32,962 nucleotides of DNA from Oscillospiraceae bacterium (lineage in GTDB: Bacteria; Bacillota; Clostridia; Oscillospirales; Ruminococcaceae): positions 1 through 32,962 of the forward strand of contig JAEELE010000082.1 of assembly GCA_016288755.1 (NCBI GenBank). The letters are read 5' to 3'. Below, piece by piece: positions 31,813-32,962 of the stretch. The first letter of the stretch is position 1. Every line of letters starts with the position of its first letter. The translations under genes were made by a program, and so were the position numbers. Under the pieces are notes generated by a model, which was not told where the DNA came from, searched no databases, and saw nothing but the letters and a program-made list of their open reading frames with translations.

Positions 31813-32841
31813 TTACAGCAGCGCGATCAGCTCGTCACGGATCGCGGCTCTGCCCGCATCCGTCAGACCGAAGTGCATGCCGCGGTAGGTCCACGCGGCG
31901 CGCCCGATGCCGTATTTCTCAAAGGCTGCGTGAATGTCGGTGTACCAGCGCAGCGTATCCGCATTTGAAGCAAACTGGATCACACCGTATTCGCCGCAGT
32001 AGAGCGAGGTGCCGCGCGCCTCTGCCAGTGCCGCAGCCTTCGCAAACAGCCCGTCAAACATCCGCGCATCGGCATGCTCGGCGCCCGACTCCTTGAAGAT
32101 GTTCATCACGATGACGTTCATTTCCTGCTGCTTCTGCGTGTATTCCTCCGCAGTGCCCGGATAGCCGATGCGGAAATCGGCAGGCATGTCTCCGGCGACC
32201 CAGAGCGCCCCCTGATGCGTGAACAGCAGCGGCTCATAGAAATGGAAATTGTAGACGATGCGGTCGTCATAGGGCATCGGCAGATCGGGCATCGCGTTGA
32301 TCGCGTTGTTCCAGTAGCCGCCGATCAGGATATAGGTATCCGGTGCACAGACGCGCACTCTGCGCACGCACTCCCGGCTGATCGCATTCCAGCGGTCGGA
32401 ATAATCGCGGTCGGTGACCTCGTTGAGCAGCTCAAACGCGACGCGGTCGGATTCCTGCCCGAACTGCCTCGCGATCTCCTCCCAGAGCGCATAGAAGCGC
32501 TGCTGCAGCGGCGCCGAACCGAAGAAGCCGTCCTCCGCCTCGCCCATATCAAAGGAATAGCCGGCTGTCTTGTGCAGGTCGATGATCACGTTCAGCCCGA
32601 GCGCCTTGCAGCGGTCGACAATGCGGTGCAGTCTGGCATAGCCCTCGGGGATCGGCTTGCCCTCCGCAGTCTCGAGCAGCTCGTAGTCGATCGGCAGGCG
32701 GACATGGTCGAGCCCCCAGCCCGCGACGGTCTCCAGATCCGCCGCCGTGATGAAGCTGTCATAGTGCTCCGCCGTGTGCGGGCACTGCGAAAACCAGCCG
32801 CCGAGATCAATACCCCTCTGGAATCCCTCAAATTTTCTCAT
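31813..32841 (-). CDS. Cytosolic GH5-family glycosidase
   Basis: A 342-aa GH5 enzyme. The N-terminus (FQRGIDLGGWFSQ) is the typical GH5 start strand, and there is no signal peptide, CBM or dockerin, so it should act inside the cell on imported oligosaccharides. Catalytic residues: acid/base Glu141 in FELLNEVTD and nucleophile Glu284 in YCGEYGV. Other family marks are VRLPIDYE, VIIDLHKTAGY and YNFHFYEP. The specificity could be beta-glucan, mannan or xyloglucan oligosaccharides. GGAGG lies 8 bases before ATG 32841. It is convergent with the C39-like gene. No clear own promoter was found in the short space before the tRNA promoter. Confidence 0.92.
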   Translation of the reverse strand: MRKFEGFQRGIDLGGWFSQCPHTAEHYDSFITAADLETVAGWGLDHVRLPIDYELLETAEGKPIPEGYARLHRIVDRCKALGLNVIIDLHKTAGYSFDMGEAEDGFFGSAPLQQRFYALWEEIARQFGQESDRVAFELLNEVTDRDYSDRWNAISRECVRRVRVCAPDTYILIGGYWNNAINAMPDLPMPYDDRIVYNFHFYEPLLFTHQGALWVAGDMPADFRIGYPGTAEEYTQKQQEMNVIVMNIFKESGAEHADARMFDGLFAKAAALAEARGTSLYCGEYGVIQFASNADTLRWYTDIHAAFEKYGIGRAAWTYRGMHFGLTDAGRAAIRDELIALL

Positions 32842-32855
32842 CTTTCAATCCTCCG

Positions 32856-32883
32856 TTTTTTATTGCTTGTTTTTTATTGCTTG
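32856..32883. repeat. Exact tandem 14-bp repeat upstream of the tRNA
   Basis: TTTTTTATTGCTTG occurs twice back to back (32856-32869, 32870-32883). The second copy includes the first three bases of the tRNA promoter -35 box. Confidence 0.6.
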
Positions 32884-32909
32884 ACATTCCGCCGGAAAAG
32901 TGATATAAT
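32881..32909 (+). promoter_or_regulatory. Consensus sigma-A promoter for tRNA-Leu
   Basis: TTGACA (32881-32886), a 17-bp spacer and TATAAT (32904-32909): a full consensus match, as expected for a stable RNA gene. The tRNA begins 12 bases after the -10 box. Confidence 0.88.
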
Positions 32910-32921
32910 AACAGCATATTT

Positions 32922-32962
32922 GCTGCTGTGGCGAAATCGGCAGACGCAAGAGACTTAAAATC
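32922..32962 (+). tRNA. tRNA-Leu (anticodon UAA), 3' partial
   Basis: The 5' part of a leucine tRNA: acceptor strand GCTGCTG, T8-G9, a long D arm typical of class II tRNAs (GCGAAATCGGCAGACGC), and an anticodon loop CTTAAAA giving anticodon UAA. The variable arm and 3' half lie beyond the window. Confidence 0.85.

Overview
The window reads as the chromosome of a cellulosome-producing, anaerobic Firmicute of the Ruminococcus type (R. champanellensis / R. flavefaciens-like, Oscillospiraceae). This assignment is inference. It rests on four dockerin-bearing secreted proteins, a complete Rnf complex in the Firmicute order C-D-G-E-A-B, strong AGGAGG-type ribosome binding sites, sigma-A promoters and GC-rich coding DNA. 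No phage, transposase, integrase or CRISPR locus was seen.

Layout. Positions 1-15.7 kb are a fibre-degradation island. It holds a 5'-truncated leucine-rich-repeat/cysteine-peptidase protein with an internal dockerin, a membrane-anchored Ntn hydrolase, a small U32-like protein, a LamG-GH97-CBM-dockerin enzyme, an unrecognised 216-aa protein, a GH9-CBM3-dockerin endoglucanase, and a divergently transcribed PL1 pectate lyase with a ricin-type domain and dockerin. Positions 15.9-17.1 kb hold a two-gene minus-strand unit (histidine phosphatase, membrane protein). Positions 17.2-22.8 kb carry an XRE regulator followed by rnfCDGEAB, a ferredoxin:NAD+ oxidoreductase that pumps ions. Positions 23.0-25.2 kb hold a ribbon-helix-helix-like protein behind a striking inverted-repeat operator, and an NSS sodium symporter that could use the ion gradient made by Rnf. 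Positions 30.7-25.2 kb (minus) are a probable six-gene operon: pyrimidine-nucleoside phosphorylase, methyltransferase, metallo-beta-lactamase-fold lipoprotein, small unknown protein, double methyltransferase, HAD hydrolase. The end holds a C39-like lipoprotein, a cytosolic GH5 glycosidase and the first 41 nt of a tRNA-Leu(UAA).

The signal the genes do not explain is a dispersed intergenic element made of 7-bp units. Three copies (about 3635-3835, 9437-9578, 15781-15923) and one short array (9674-9709) share a GGTGAAT-GCGGAAT-GATTCCG core flanked by GGAGGNA-type heptamers on one side and CTCCTCA/CTACCTC-type heptamers on the other, so each can fold into a long hairpin. They lie directly against, or contain, the stop codons of neighbouring genes. 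One copy is bracketed by two near-identical terminators.

Other points of interest are the internal dockerin, two dockerin sequence classes, 5'-terminal stem-loops on both divergent cellulosomal transcripts, a methyltransferase-membrane hairpin-methyltransferase fusion, and a small gene that lacks a convincing AUG/GUG start.
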